NCBI GenBank assembly: GCA_032173965.1
Contig: CM063288.1
Coordinates: 14,302,501 to 14,366,500 of the forward strand
Origin: Sitta carolinensis
Lineage: Eukaryota; Chordata; Aves; Passeriformes; Sittidae
DNA: 64,000 nucleotides
Direction: 5' to 3'
The notes under the pieces are model-generated. The model saw only the letters and a list, made by a program, of their open reading frames with translations, did no database searches and was not told the DNA's origin. Below are positions 28,501 through 43,100 of this stretch, in pieces (position 1 is the stretch's first letter; each line of letters begins with the position of its first letter). The position numbers were made by a program, and so were the translations under genes.

Positions 28501-31500
28501 TCCAAAGGTGTCTTATAAAGAATGCACAAGGTGGATGGGGTCATTTATCTCGTAAAGGGTGATTTGAAGGTTGTGGCAGGGTAAACCTGATCTGCCAAAT
28601 AGCCACTAATGTCACATTGCTTTTCAATGAAAGATTTGCAGAGGTGCTTAAGTGAGGTGCTGGGTATTTCAACAAGGCTTTTGGACCTTTTGGATGTACT
28701 TTCAGGAGTGTATTTAGCAGTTATATTGAGTTGTGATATGGTGTGTTAAAGCCTACATAGCTATTTCTCTACAGAATTTCCAGACCTCTAAGACAGCTAG
28801 CTAGCTTTTTTACATGGATTTTTCATTAGACCCAGAAGAAATTATTTATTGAAAAAATATTTGGAGTTATGTCCTTAAATCTCAGGTATATTAAGATTCA
28901 GTAAGAAAAGCATTGTATAGTACGTTAGAATACAGAAACTGTGCAATGGTTGACTACTTTGTTATGGTGATAAATTTCATCATGTAGGAAAGCTTTAAGG
29001 CAGAAATAAGTATAGTGATTACCCTTGAAGATAGTTTAACTTGAAAGAGTCCTTCAATATGTCCACTTGGTAGCTGTGCTGGAGAATACCGCAGTACATG
29101 TTTGGAAGGTTCTGAAATTTTGAGCAATTTGCTTTTATTCTGTATGATCTGCTCTGTAATTATAAGGTGTGGTTAAACAGAATGTAGTGCAGTCACCCAT
29201 TTAGAGGAGAGATAGAAGCCACTCGAAATAAAAACGTGCTTTGCATCTTAGCTCTTTCTTCTGGATAATCCGTTTTGTGCTTTAGAGCCTTTTAGGTGGC
29301 TTAATACATTGAACATTGCAGGCATGTTTTTAATGGCTGGCTTGTTGTTTTGCACTTTGGTGGTATAAATGGTAAAATCTACCTGAAAACTATTCAGTGG
29401 TTCTAAGGGTTTTTGGTGTAATTTTGTCATTTAATGATGAAACTTTTTTCCTTCTGCTAGAACATAAGAAATACAAAATTTCTTAGCAGACAAGGATAAT
29501 CTGTGGCATTGTAAAAAGGGTAGCATTTTATGTGTCAGAATGCAGGCAGGAGAACTGCTAAGTTGCATTCTGTTTTTCTTTCTCGTATTAAAAAAAATAT
29601 CCACTACAGTCTTCCTAACTGAAGAGAACTTACATTCACCTTTTAAAATAACATTCGTCCTCATTGGGAGGAGAAAGACCTTTCAACTGTTTGATTGGAG
29701 ATGGGTTATTTTTTAGCAGATAGAGAAGTTGTAGCAGTAGGAATAGTTGTTCTTTAAATACTGACACTACAGTTGCTTTTTAATTAAGCTGCAGGTTAAT
29801 GGCAGACCCACACCAAAATAATAAAGTTAGCAGTACCAGAGGATGATTATTTTAGGACCAATGCAGTTATTTTTCTTCTGAAACAGCTTGTAGGAAGTCC
29901 TGATTGTTGTCCCTGAAAATAAGCCTTCTGATTTGTTTCTGTAGAATGGAGTCAGTGTTCTGACAAAATTGTAAGATAAACAAAAATAGTTTACATTTCT
30001 TTGTTAAAGATATGATTTGAGAGACTTCTCATTCGACCAGTGGGATTGGAGAGGTGGATACTTCATTACCCAATCCCTGGTCAGTGTCCTGACAATTATA
30101 AATAGCTGAGGTTTCAATAAACTCAGTAAAGGTCCTTTTCTTCTTCTGTGCTCTGGACACCTGTTCTCTGTGTGTTGCTGTGTGTCCCTCCGTGTGCCAC
30201 AGCGACACCTGATGGAATATTTATCATTGGAAATAGGTACCACTGTATTTCCTGCAGTGACCTAACTGGGATTTGTTGATCAGGGTTTGTACCTCTCTCA
30301 GCAGAAGTCTTAAGTGGAAGCTCGTCTGTGTCTGATACTGTGTGAGAACTTTGCCACTAATGCCTAAATACGTATTTTTTAAAAAAATCAAACAATTTCA
30401 GTTTGGTAAGAGTCTTACAGATAGGTTTTCTGGACTGGCAGCTCAATTCCTGAAACAATAATCGACTTTGGTTTTACCTGAAAACTGTGCAGTTTATGAC
30501 AGTAGGGAGCTGCTTAAGGGTTACATGGTGAGTTATGTTTCATGGTATCAGCTTACTGGTTAACACTGATGCTCATGTAACTAGAAGTGTGTTCCCCTCT
30601 AGACATCTTACTTTCTTATTTGCATTCATGGCCAGAGAGATGTCATTTTATGCAGGTCTTATTTTGAGCAAGTCACAAGTGTACAGTCATCACAAAGAGA
30701 TGTCTTCTGATAACAGCTTCTGACGTATTTGTCAATGACTGTACATAAAATAGATTAGTTTACCTGAGTAGAATCTAGTTGTTGCACCCAAGGGTGTACA
30801 GTGAGTTTCTTCATTGCTGTGGCTTCAGAGGAGGCTCAAATGCAGTCAGTGCTTGTCATCTTTGTCATGCCAAAGGAGCAGCCACATTCTACCAGTTCAT
30901 CCTCCTATTTGGAGGTTTCCATCCAAATCTCTGGAGAGCAGATCATGTCTGATGCGTTGAGTTGTATTTTCATAGGCTTCTCTATAAGATAGAATCAGCG
31001 GAGTAGAAAAAGATATTGACACGTGCGTAACATTTTCTTTGATTTGTACATTTTCTGTGTGAGTTTATAGGCCACATTTCATTGCATCTTACAGTACTCC
31101 TGTCTGAGAACATGATGTCGAAAAAGCATTTTTATTTTACTGATTGTCAGCTGGGAGAGAAATCTGCAGTGACAACTCAACAGTTTACGGGCCTAAGAAA
31201 AAATGTCCAGAGACAAATTGCACTAAGCTCTCATTTTTGTATTTATAGTAAGTTTGTTAATACTTTTTCCTAGGCTTTTCTAGAAAAATATAGTTAAAGG
31301 CATCAGTAACTGCATATAAACAAGGATATTTTTTCACAAGATTTTCTGTTGAAATCAATTTAGTTAATTACCTTTCTGGAGCTAAGATAGTTTTTTAAAA
31401 AGCTAATACTTAATTTCATTCTTTGTTGGCATGTTTTTCCAGTTTGTCTGCATTTTTATCTCATTGGATGTTTTTGTATATTTCAGAGACTATTCATGCT

Positions 31501-34500
31501 CTACTGCTAGGTACACCAAATGCAGTGACTGGTTTGATGAAAATGATTCAGTCATTAGAAGAGTTTTTGCAAACCAAATTCTTGAGTATATAGAATTGCT
31601 TTGAAGTTTTCTGTATATCTGCTTCACAGAGAAGATGAAGCCAGGTGTGTCTTTGAAGGGCATAGTGATTTGGGTGAGACTCAAAGCTCTGAGTTGCAAC
31701 AAACAGAATTTGAATTAGATGTTATGGGGAAAAAGATAATAAAGATCACAATGATGGGACTGAAACACAGAAAAAGGGGCCCAGAGAACTTGGAGTCTGT
31801 CCATCTTTGGAGCTACATGGAACCCAATTCTGTGCAGCATTGAGCCACCTGTTCCACAGTGATCCCTGTTTTTAACAGGGATTTGGGTCATATGTCCTTC
31901 AGACATCCAGCCTCAATCATTCCAATCCATACTTGCAGGACATTTAGAGACGCCATTTTAAAACTGAACAGCACTTCATAGGGTATTGGAGTACTTCAAC
32001 AGCCAACAGCTCTTGATCTTAAAATTCTTATTTCTTGGCTTAATGATGAAGGAGGTCCTTAAAAATTAGTGTTGTTTTCAGTTCAGAATTTCTTTCTTCT
32101 TTTCACTTCTAGAAGGATGACACAGAGCAGTATTTTAAAATTAATTATCAGGTGATTTAATGGATTTGTCAGTGAATCACACTTTAAGCACTGTCCATGA
32201 ATACAAATAATTACCACCAGCAGCATGTAAATCAGAAGATTAACAATGGGAGTTTTGTATCTAAAGAAAGAATTATTTTCTTAACCTGATTTATTTTTTA
32301 GGGGGAAAAAATCCCCAAGGAATTGAACTTGGACTGTAATAATAGATAATTTTGGCTATTATTGTTGTGTAATCTGATTGGTATAGTAATCAAGACCAAG
32401 AGCTGAACTGAACAAACATGAAAATATAACTGCACTTTTGTACTGTAGCTGTTCAGAGATAACAAGTGAATATAATTGTTCATGGCATATTTCACAAAAA
32501 ATGACAGCGCTGGTGAATGTATTTTGGAGTAGCAAATGTATCTGAATGCCAGAGGGGAAAGGATTAAATTCTGCTAGAACTAAAAGATCTTCTATTCTGT
32601 GATGGTTTTTTCCTGCAGTTCTCCACCCCTTAATAACTATATTTGTTATCTAACCAGTCAGGTACAGTAGAAGGAGGAAAGAGGAGATTAAAATTTCTTG
32701 GGTTGTTCTGCAGAATGTGGTGGTTATTAAGAGTGCTGGAAATTCTAGTTCATGCAAAATGTAGAAGTCTGTTGTTAGCTCACTTCCTTAAGTGTGTGTG
32801 GAATGACGGAAGTTGGGAGAGAAGAAAAAAGTTTCAATTACCCAGAAGTGGCCTGAATAGGCTGTCAGTTTGTAACTCAAGGGCCTACTCTTCAAAACCT
32901 CAGTGCCTGAGATTTGTCTGGGACACATCAGAGTTAATGGTTATCACAGCTTAGTTAAAAGGCATCTTTATGCAGAACATGCCTTGCTCCAAAAACAGGG
33001 ACATCTATTTTTTGCAGCATCCAGACCCAAAGATTCAGACTAATGAAAAGGCAGCAGGAAATCAAGGAAGTTCTCATATTAGAAGTATAAAGGAGCAGCA
33101 GCAACCACTTCAAGAATTTCCAGCTATAATCATTATCTACTGTCTTTAGTATTAATTTTATCCCCCTGAAGTAATTTGGTAGTCTAATCAGAACATAGGA
33201 ATTTTTTTTGTCTTAGTTTCATCCATCATTGGCCTGTCATTTAAGGGAAACCCAATGGACAGAACTAGCTTTTTAGCCAAGCTATTTCAGGATGTTAGAG
33301 GAATGTGTCTTTAAATTCTGTTGCAATGTAACCTGTTTGCTGGCTGTATTATGGACTCTCAGTGCCTGGTAAAACTTTTCAGGTTTCTTTTGGTTCCTTA
33401 CAACAGATTTCAAAAGGAGGCACCTCACAGTCAGTAGCAAGAAAGTATTTTATTCTGATGGCTGCCAGGGCAATCAAATGGAAAGGGATTTTAGAAGTAT
33501 TAAATGCAAAAGAAGTAGTAGAATGTCTGATAATTCCAAACAGTATGCTGGAATCTTTCTGACAATAAAGACTTTTATTACACCCTCATAGTGCCTGGGG
33601 TTTTAATTTAACACATCAATGAGAAGGCAGTGTTTAAAAAAACCACCACCGCCACTGAAAACACCAGCAGGACTTGCTTTTATTAGTGCAATTCATAAGA
33701 AATTAGAACATTTAATGAGAAAATCATTAACCATGAAAAAAATGGACTGACTTAACTCGGGAAGCTTAAGTAGTTAGACTTCAATTTAGTTTGTCAGCTG
33801 CTGGTGAAATAAATAGAGTGAGCTGATTACCTCTGGCATAGTAGGCACTTTAGCACACTTTCTTGTGCTGTAGCTGCTGTTGGGCAGAACCATTATCTGC
33901 CTCCTTTTCTAGATACTGTCAAAAGCTAGTGGGAGAATATCAAACATGCATTGTTTCACACTGTTCAGAGATGTTCTTCAGATTCAGTTCAATTAGGCAT
34001 TTTATAGAAAATAATACAACAGCCAGTGCTGTGCATACTCACAGCGAGCAGAGCAGAGCACAGTACTTAAACAATGTCTCCTTCTTGGTGTGTTTACTTC
34101 TCATTTCTTCCACCACTCTGGCAGGTGATTTTCTTTGTTGATGCTTCCATAGCTGAGATTCTTGAAGTGATGTCTATGCCTATAACATCTGGAGCTGGGA
34201 GGGGCTATAGGTCAGGGGAAAGGTTCTGATAATCCACTCACTGGCCTTTAACAGTACAAGAACAGGACAGGCAGATGCTGTGACTTGGTCAGAAAATTTT
34301 CCTGAATCTTTTTCCTCAATGGCAACAACACTGTTAATCTTTTGATAGACATCCTCTTTTAAGAATTTGTTCAAACATTTTTAAAGCTGTTAAAACTTAA
34401 ATCAGCCTGTGGTAAAGGGGTTAACTGATGTATGTTTTAAGGGGTCCTGTTTTGTTGTTCGTTCTTAACCCAAATCTTGGCTCTTGTTTTGAGAGGGGCA

Positions 34501-37500
34501 GGGCACTATCAACTCCCTATTCATTCTTTTCACAATGCTTCTGAGCTTATAGATCACTGCTGTATCCTCCTCACACTTGTTTTTTCCCCTGGCTGATGTG
34601 CCTGCCAGAGGGTAAAATTGTACAGTTCCTTAACTGTAAGTAAACATGAAGAGAAAGTAAATTACTAAAATCCAGCAGAAATTAGTTGGGATTTGCAGAG
34701 CTCTTGGGTGACATTTTCTCTTGTTTGTTTGTAGTGGTTTACAGCTGCCTACCTTTTAGGAGCTCAACAGTAAGGGTAAAACTGGTGTTCCCCTTCTTGT
34801 TAGTACAGGTCTCACTGTTTACCTCTGCTTCTTTCTGTCAGGCACGCACAATTTGTAATCTCTAGAAGCATAAGCATCTTTGCTCTGATGAAAATTATCA
34901 AACTACCTGTACAAGAGAGACAAGACATACTCTGATGTCAATAATAGCAAGGTCTTTTAACTGCAATCACCCTACATGTATTGGTTTGACATTATTACAC
35001 CTTTCTCATAAATTTAATGCTTTTATTGAAATATGCATCAATTGCAAAGGATGTTTAGGGGATATGCTTGTGTTGTAGAACATTAACCTCCTTAAATTTT
35101 AGGATTCCAAATTTTTATCAAACAAGTTAGTCCACTGCTTTTTTTCTTGGTTTCAGGGAAAAGTACACCTTGGGCATGCTTGAGGTTCTTCCCAGTATAT
35201 CTGGCTTTTCCAGAGAGGCTGAAGTAATTGTCACTACCTTAGATAACAATTATCAATTTGCGTAGCTCGAGGCAGTGTGGGTATGATTAACTGCTTAGAT
35301 GCCCGTGGAGTAGAAAAAGGGAGATGTAAGGGAAAAGTTGGGGTTTTTTTCCTTGAAAGTGTGCGTTCTTTTATTCATTTATCAATTTATTTCTCCTTGT
35401 CTTACAGTGAGTCAGCAGTTAAATAAACCGCATTGATCAGTTCTTGGAAAATAAAGGTTCACAGTACTACATGAAAGGCGTCGACTGTATCAGAGTTTTT
35501 AGAGAGGAGGCCATGAAGGTAAAGTTAATGTGTCACTACTCTTACCTCTTTCAAATTAAAGGCATGATGGGCCTATTTGCTTGATAATTTATTGCTGCAG
35601 CAAGAAGAATTTAACTTCAAATATGTTTCAAATTTTGGAAATAGAGTTGCATTTTATGGGGGTTTTTATTGTGACTGGAATGGGGACTAGCCTCTCTGGT
35701 ATTACTTGTATATACGGTAAACATAAAACAGAAGGCCTATGAGCTGATGCTTGTGCTAGCTTAAATGTGCAATCCTACAGTTTTCTTCAACAAAGCTAGT
35801 TACAAGAAAGTCTTTCTAGCTTTTCGAGAGGCAGTTTTTGGCTCACCTGTCCTTAGAATTCATGGTTTTAGTAGAAATGAACCCCAAATTCTGTAGAGAC
35901 TTTTGTGTTCACCATGTTAAATGACTTCATGAAGAATTAAGTTGCAGTTCTCTTTAGTAGTTTCAGTATTTCTTGCTTACAGTTGCTGTCATATTTTTTC
36001 AGCTGTCCAAGGTGCAGTGCTTTAATGACTTCCTGCAGGCCCTGAAATCAAAATTGGAAGACAAAGCCTTATCCGATTTCTGGGAGATTGTGGTACAAGG
36101 TAGGATGGCATTTAAAACAGATTAGATGATTTCTAGTTCTATTATGCATTTATCCATTAAGTAAGAAAACTTCATTAGACTAACCCCACTGTAGCATTTT
36201 GATATGCTTCATTCCTGCAGCCTATTTAAAAAACAAACCAACTACTTTCGTGTTGCAGCTTCCTTTCCTTTCTGCACTAATAGTTTCATATCAGCATTAT
36301 TCAGAATGCATTGCCAAGTCTTGTTGAAATGGTAAATTAATTGTGGTAGAAGAGACAAATTAAATGTTATGGGGTAAGGAGAAGACCATTTCAGCTGAAT
36401 TCCAGAATAAATGGAAAAAACTCGTGCAGTAGAGCTATAAAAAGATTCTTGCAGTTTAAGCTTCCAAAAAGTCATAGATAGCGTTGAAATGTGTCACTGA
36501 TCATTTTGTATTTAAGTAACCTGAAGGACAGAGTATGTGGTAATGTGACACCTACCTATGATTAAACTGGGAGATACACGGCAGTGCCATTCTAAAAGAC
36601 ATTCAGAGACTGCACAAGTGATAAATAAAGGAACATTCTCACAAATAGAAAATATAGTGGACTTCAAAAAGAAGCTTTTGCATCATACTCCTGTTTTTAA
36701 TTGGAACCAATGCTAAGAAGATCTCTTAAATGCCCAGCTGTCTCTTTTAAGGGTGCATGCTGTAAAATGCAGGGATGTGCTTTTGTAAAGTACCATTCAA
36801 AGTGGTGAAGTCCAGATATGCTGTAACGTTTGCTTCGTCCAACTTCTTTGAATTACAGGATGGCAATTTGTTTAGCAGTGCAAAAAACCCAGCACAGGAC
36901 AATACTGACAAGAACATTATATTCAGTAGTTCTGTAAGGGACCTTCTCTGTATAAATTTGGAAAAAGAAATGAATAAACTTTGAAAGTAGTGAACTTGGA
37001 TCTTTCAAAGCCATAAATGTTTTTTAGTTAGTATAAATCAGAGCTTGTGACAAACTGGAGTATGTTCTTCAGGAGAAAATCAAACAAATACAAAGACATG
37101 ATATTTTCATATAGCATAAATTATCTTCCTTTTAGAACATGGTGAAGTGGAATCTTGATGCTTTATGCATAATCTGGCTGGTGTCAGAAGGCAGCTGAAA
37201 TTGCTTTTAACTTGCTGCTAAGAAGAGCAGAAGTCCTGTTTTCTCTCGTTCTTCCCACATGACCCATCCCCTTTTCTACCAAATGTAGTGTGCATTGGGT
37301 CTTTGCATGAGTGACATGAGTCACCAGAAGAAGATGGATGTAAGTTAATGAGTTGGTGGCTCAGAAGAAAGGCAGATCTGTTTGACAAATTCGTTTGTTT
37401 CATGAGACCCTGCCATGTGGTTCTGTGGGCACATGAAGGTGATGCTACACTTACACTGCTGCTGAAATTTATATGAATCTCTGCTCTCTCATCCACAGCT

Positions 37501-40147
37501 GCTTATTAAGGCACAAGCATTTGTATGGCCAAGTAATGAGCTGGACTGGAAAAAACTATTGGGTCAAAATAAATGGAGATTTTTCTGAATTTTTTTTTTT
37601 TTTTGGGGGGGGTGGGACATCACTGCACATGCTGCAAGCACAACCAAGGAGCAAAGTGGAGCGGGACCGGCACTTTGGTAGTCAGACTAGGTAATCACAG
37701 CACAATTGTCTGAACGCTAGGAGTTAATTTTTTTCTGAGGACCTAAGAGCATGCTGTGAATGACTAAACGTGTAATTTCTAAGAGATTTTCAGCATTTCA
37801 TCTGTGAACTATGATTTCAGTGTCTCATTAGTTTGATTGTCACAATATTAGCAGTTTCCTAAATGGATACTTCCACAAGCTTATGAATATGCTCATTAAT
37901 TTATTTTTATATCATATTTTATATCATAGTTGACTCATTTATGCAAGTCACATTTTCAAGTGATACTCTTTTGTTGGTGATGATGACACATTCAGAAGTT
38001 GGAATGTGGAACACTTTTTTCACTTCTAACATTAGGTGAATTTTTGGGAAGCCTTCTAATGATATTTTTATGGTTTGGTTTTTTCAGACAGAATTTCTTT
38101 GATCACTAAAGATGAAGTGGAAGAAAGTTCAGTGACGGGTGAAGAGGCTGAGAAGGTATCGTTTTTTTAATGAGCATCTGTTTGTATAGAGCCCTTGCTG
38201 TGGAACTGAAGACTTTCTTATGTGGATAAATCTTCAGCTGAATGAAATAAGATCCATATGAAGAAATAAGAATGTTCATTTGCCACACAATTGAAACTTC
38301 TGCCTTTCAGAGCATAAATACCTTAGCATGTACTACAATGTTTTACTTTAATTGGTCTTTAAAAAGTAGCATGTATTGAAATTATATGAAAATATCCTCT
38401 ACAAAGAATAGGAACTTCAGCAACTCAGTGTAGTGAAACAGCAGAGTACTCTTTACATACATAAGATTACTGTTCAAACTTCACAGAAATGTGTTCTCTC
38501 TGGTAGCACGAATTCAAAAATCCAATATTTTTTTAAAAGGTTTCGTGAACTCCAGCAATTCAAGCTGTTGAGGCTAGTTTTCACCATACATGCAGTGATA
38601 TCAATATTTTCACTTTATGCAGCTCTTGTGTATTGATGAACATCATACGTGATGCGGGGGGTATTATTTGTGACTGTATTAGATCCTTAGGGAAATGGGA
38701 GTTTTGGACTATTTATAGGTATAATTTCTACAGATATGTAGCATGTCAGTAACTACAGTGATGAATGAAGGATGTCCCAGTTAAAAAAGGACTGAATTGT
38801 AACAGGCAGAATGGTGCCTTCTCTTTGGAAGGAAGCAGAATTCAGGGCTGCTGTCAAAAATTGTATTTGTGTAGAGAGGATAAGACGGATATGTTTATAT
38901 CAGGCAGTTAGTTTAGGAGAAAGGTCCTTGGATCACAGAACCCCTGAAGGTAAAAGTGTGGCTAAAATCATTTTGCAGAGAAGTAGCTTTTATAAAAGAT
39001 GGCACATTGATTTTTGCGACTTCCAGGTCTTCCATTAGCAATAGCCAGAAGTGGGTAGAAGTAGGTTCTGTATGATTTAGCTAATGAGTACAAAAAGGTT
39101 GTATTTTAGAAACTGCTTTTTTTCATCTGTAACAATTTACCTCAAGGTGAAGAAGGCACAGGAGTGTCATGAAAATGAAAAGCTAATGAACTAGGAGTCC
39201 AGAAAGCTAAGCACATGTTCAGGGTACAAATGACAGAGTATGATGATTTTTCTATACATGAAGGACCTACTGGCTCTTTATCATTACATATAAATGTATA
39301 GAGCAACTTTTCACCGAGTGGTGGTTTTAAAGAGTATCAATCTTTTTTATCTACTTCAAGTGCTATGAATTTACTTGGAAATCTCCTAAGACAGTATTGT
39401 TCTTGAGTACTTTACTTTCTAGTCTGAAACTACCACTGATGCTCAAAAAATGTGCTAATGCTGTGTGAAATAGCCAGTGTTCCTTAAGGAAATCTCTACT
39501 AACCACAAAGACATTGCAGTATACCATTATCATCACTGTGAGCTTGTGGTGGCTAAAAAATACTGTGCCTGCATAGGAATGCAGTAAAATTTGATAGAGT
39601 CTCAAGGACTGGATTCACAGCTGCCAGGCTAGGCTGGAGCAAAGCATTTGTAGACTGACTGCAAATTTACATTTCTTCTAATCGTCATTTACCATAATCC
39701 TACAATCACTATATATTGCTGTACAGGAAACTCTTTTGTGATTGAAGGTCATTTTGTGATTGACTGAAGGTCATGCAATAGCTGTGTCTTCCCATTAAAT
39801 TGGGGAAATATGAGATACTGCATGAAATCAGTTTTGCAGCAGAGTTCTCTAATATGGCAGTTACCTTAACTTCCAGAGTAATTGGATTGCATCTCTTTGC
39901 TGACTAAGCAGTTGGCAATTCAAGATATTCTCTAGATAGCCACCTGCCCACACACTGTCCAAATCCAAACCCAGAACCCTAATTCCCATTGTTAAGGGCT
40001 CATATTCATTTTTCATTCAGGAACTGCAAGACTCTGCATTCATGGAGTAAGATCTGCAGGGATAGAATATTTTGAGATATACATATATATATATATATAT
40101 ATATAATTATATATATATTATAATAATTATATATATTATATATATAT

Positions 40148-40179
<32 letters not shown>

Positions 40180-43100
40180 ATATATATATATAATATATAT
40201 ATATAATATATATATAGTGGGCTGGTATAAAATCTAGTCCTCTTTGGTCCAGTTAAACCCTGCCACAGATTCCTGTGTGATACAAAGCCAGCATTTTCCA
40301 GGGTCTACAGCAAATTGCAAAAGGGGTTCATTTGTTTTCTGTAGTGAAGGCAATACCCTTCACTTAAGGGTAATATTGGATTTTTTCAAATGTCTCCCAA
40401 CAGAGTAAGATGCAAGTTTTGTTCTCCTCTGTAGAGGTTATGTGCAAGTCTGTAGGTCATGGGCTTGTCTGTCAGGGTAGTCCTTTGTGACACAAAGGCC
40501 CTTTCTCTTACGTGCTATGTACTAGCTGCTAGTAGTTTCAGGACTGTTTTGTCTTGTAAGATTACGGGTTTTATAGGGTTGCTGTCTGCAGGAAAAAGGA
40601 AGACTTACCAGGCTGCTTATTAGACAGGTCAAACTTTCCTTTTTCTTTTTGCTTGAGGTAGGCTGTGCATGCATATTTTCCTATCACTGAGAAAAATTAT
40701 TTTTTTCCCCCCCATAATAGTGGAGATACTCTTTTTAGAGCTTGAGGTAGGTTAAAAGAGCAAGAATGTCAAGTGCTTTTTCTGGTTGCTTTGGGAAAGA
40801 TAATGGATTTCAGCATAGCTATTATATGTAATTTGCTTTTGCATAAATGTAAAACAGGTTTTCAGAAAAAAAACCCAACTTTGGGTGTTCAGCATTTGAT
40901 GAAAACTTCAGGTTTCAGTTTTCTGCAAATCTTCATTGTACATTTCTCTAGCTTTTAGCTTCCTTTGCATAATTTAGCATGAGAAAGCTGATTGTAAAAA
41001 TTTTGAAAAATGTGCTACTTCCAGAAGTACCATTTGACTCTTAATTAAAAGTGAAAAAAGGAAATTTGATCTGGTTCAAAAAGCCTTTCAGAGCTGACAA
41101 ATGTCATTAGCTTTTAGTTTCATAGTATGTGCTTTATATTACTACTAGATTAAGAACTCTTCCAACGAAAAAGATACACAGACATACAGCATCCTGAAAT
41201 TTTAATTCCCTCTGGCCCTGTCACATTTCCTACCTTTGTTTTTTTTTGTTTTTTCAGCTACAGAATCTCTATGATAGGTTAGACTCAGCATATTAGAACA
41301 TGAATGCTGTCTGTGGAGTGAGATTTCTGTATTCCTCTGGGATGGTGCTGCTTAGGATGTAGGAAAGGTCTGACCTTTGGTCACTGAGACAGTGGGGCAG
41401 AGGTTGCTTTTATATCTTCTGTCTTTGGTGTTACCCAAACATGATATCTTTGCTTCTCAACTTAGTGGGTGCAAAAGAAAGTCACTGAGTTTTACCTCAT
41501 GTTTAAAGTCACTAGGGTTCTAGAGAAGGATCAGAATTTTTTATTTAAAATAATAATTTATTTAAAATAACGTTTAAGCTTTTCACACTACAAATGTATG
41601 ATCTCAGAGATTGGTGATGTTAGTAGGGATCCCATGGCCCCTTACACAACCTCTCTGGCTTATATAGTTGAAGTCTCTAGCTGAACAGCAGCTCCGTTTT
41701 AGGAGCACAAAAGAGTTATCTAAGCAGGTATTTTTAGCCTGTTTAATGTGGCTATTTTCTACTTAGCTGTTCTCTTTCATCGTGTGGAGTTACAGCAAAG
41801 TTGTTTCTGACTTAAAGATGACAGGACTCCAAGTCTGGGAATGTGGCTTTTCCTCCTTAGCTTTACATCTATGTTTTCTTGGGGGACAGGGTTGTTTCTG
41901 GCTCTGCATACTTGTTCTGGCGCATTTTAATAAGGAAAAAAGAAATTTATAATAAGGATATCGGTAAAAAGGTAGTAACTAAGACTTGTAGACAACTAGA
42001 TGCTTTTTTAAGTAAGAGTTAATTATTGCCATTTTTTTCCTACCATTTTAGTTTGGGTTTTTTTAGGCTAAGAGAAGAATCTGTTAAATAATTTGGAGGT
42101 GGTTTTACTCCAGATATTGTCTGTATGTTTGATTTCAGCTTTTATAGTATCTGAGCAATTTACCTTTCTCTTCTGTTTATGAATGTCATGCTTTAAGTGA
42201 ATGGCATATGGTGAGTTGTATCAGCAACTACAGCAATGTAATTTTACATAATGAATTTTCTGGTTTTAAGACTGGCATTCCACCTGTCTTGCATGTTAGA
42301 GGGTTTGGGTTTTTTTAAAATTCATATATTTTGTTCATTTGGTAAATGTTAATTGAATTAAATGAGGAAGCTTATAAATTCAACACTGAACTAGAATACT
42401 GTGTAGAAAATGTCTCAAAGAAGCCATTGGTCACCCTCATGCTTGTACTCATATCATTTGGGTATTTTGTTATCTCTGAGCATTTTGTAGCTATACACAA
42501 TATTTTTTAAGAACATAAACCTGGTCAAACAAATGGATAAAACTTCCATCTAATCTGGAATCCCATATCTGACAGTGGACAAAAAGGGGATGTGTAGAGA
42601 AAAATGTGTAGTCCCAGGCTGCAGCCACTGATGTCTCAAAAACTTTTTGTGCCTGAGGTTGTTTCTGTGGATTTAGTAGACTTCAAATTATTTCTTTTCT
42701 ATGCATCTTTCTTATCTCCCCCTGAGTCTAGGGAATAATATTTGCAGCATCCTTATCACAGGGTATTCTCCAGCCTAACTATGTGTTGTCTCAAGAACCA
42801 TATCCTTTTGTCCAGTTTTTGACATCCTTCACCATAAAATCCTTTGAAAGCAAGTCTTGAAAAGTTTTTTGTAGTTTAAGATAACAAAATTTTGGAGGGT
42901 GGGAATGAGAAAAAACTTACTTCCTGATTTTTAATTACAGGTGGGTTTGTTTTGATACACAGAGGAGACATTCTGTTAATTTAACATTAAAGGCTCTTAG
43001 TTTTGTCAGTATCACATAAATACATTTTTATTTTTAGTTCTTGGCTCCAAAAGAACAGAAAAATGAAACTCTGTCTCCTACAGATGAAGGTGGTGATGTT

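Larger units (their letters stand above)
27805..35407 (+). other. XRCC5: XRCC5 intron 16
   Basis: About 7.6 kb, the longest intron in the window. It contains an LTR-like fragment near 30036-30212 and a perfect 9-bp-stem hairpin at 31862-31882. ORFs are short and unrecognised. No nested gene was detected. Confidence 0.75.

Noticed and set aside
32585..32606. CR1 tail suggested by TTCTATTCTGTGATGG
   Set aside because: Only one octamer-like match, with no GTTGGAA-type box or other CR1 sequence nearby.
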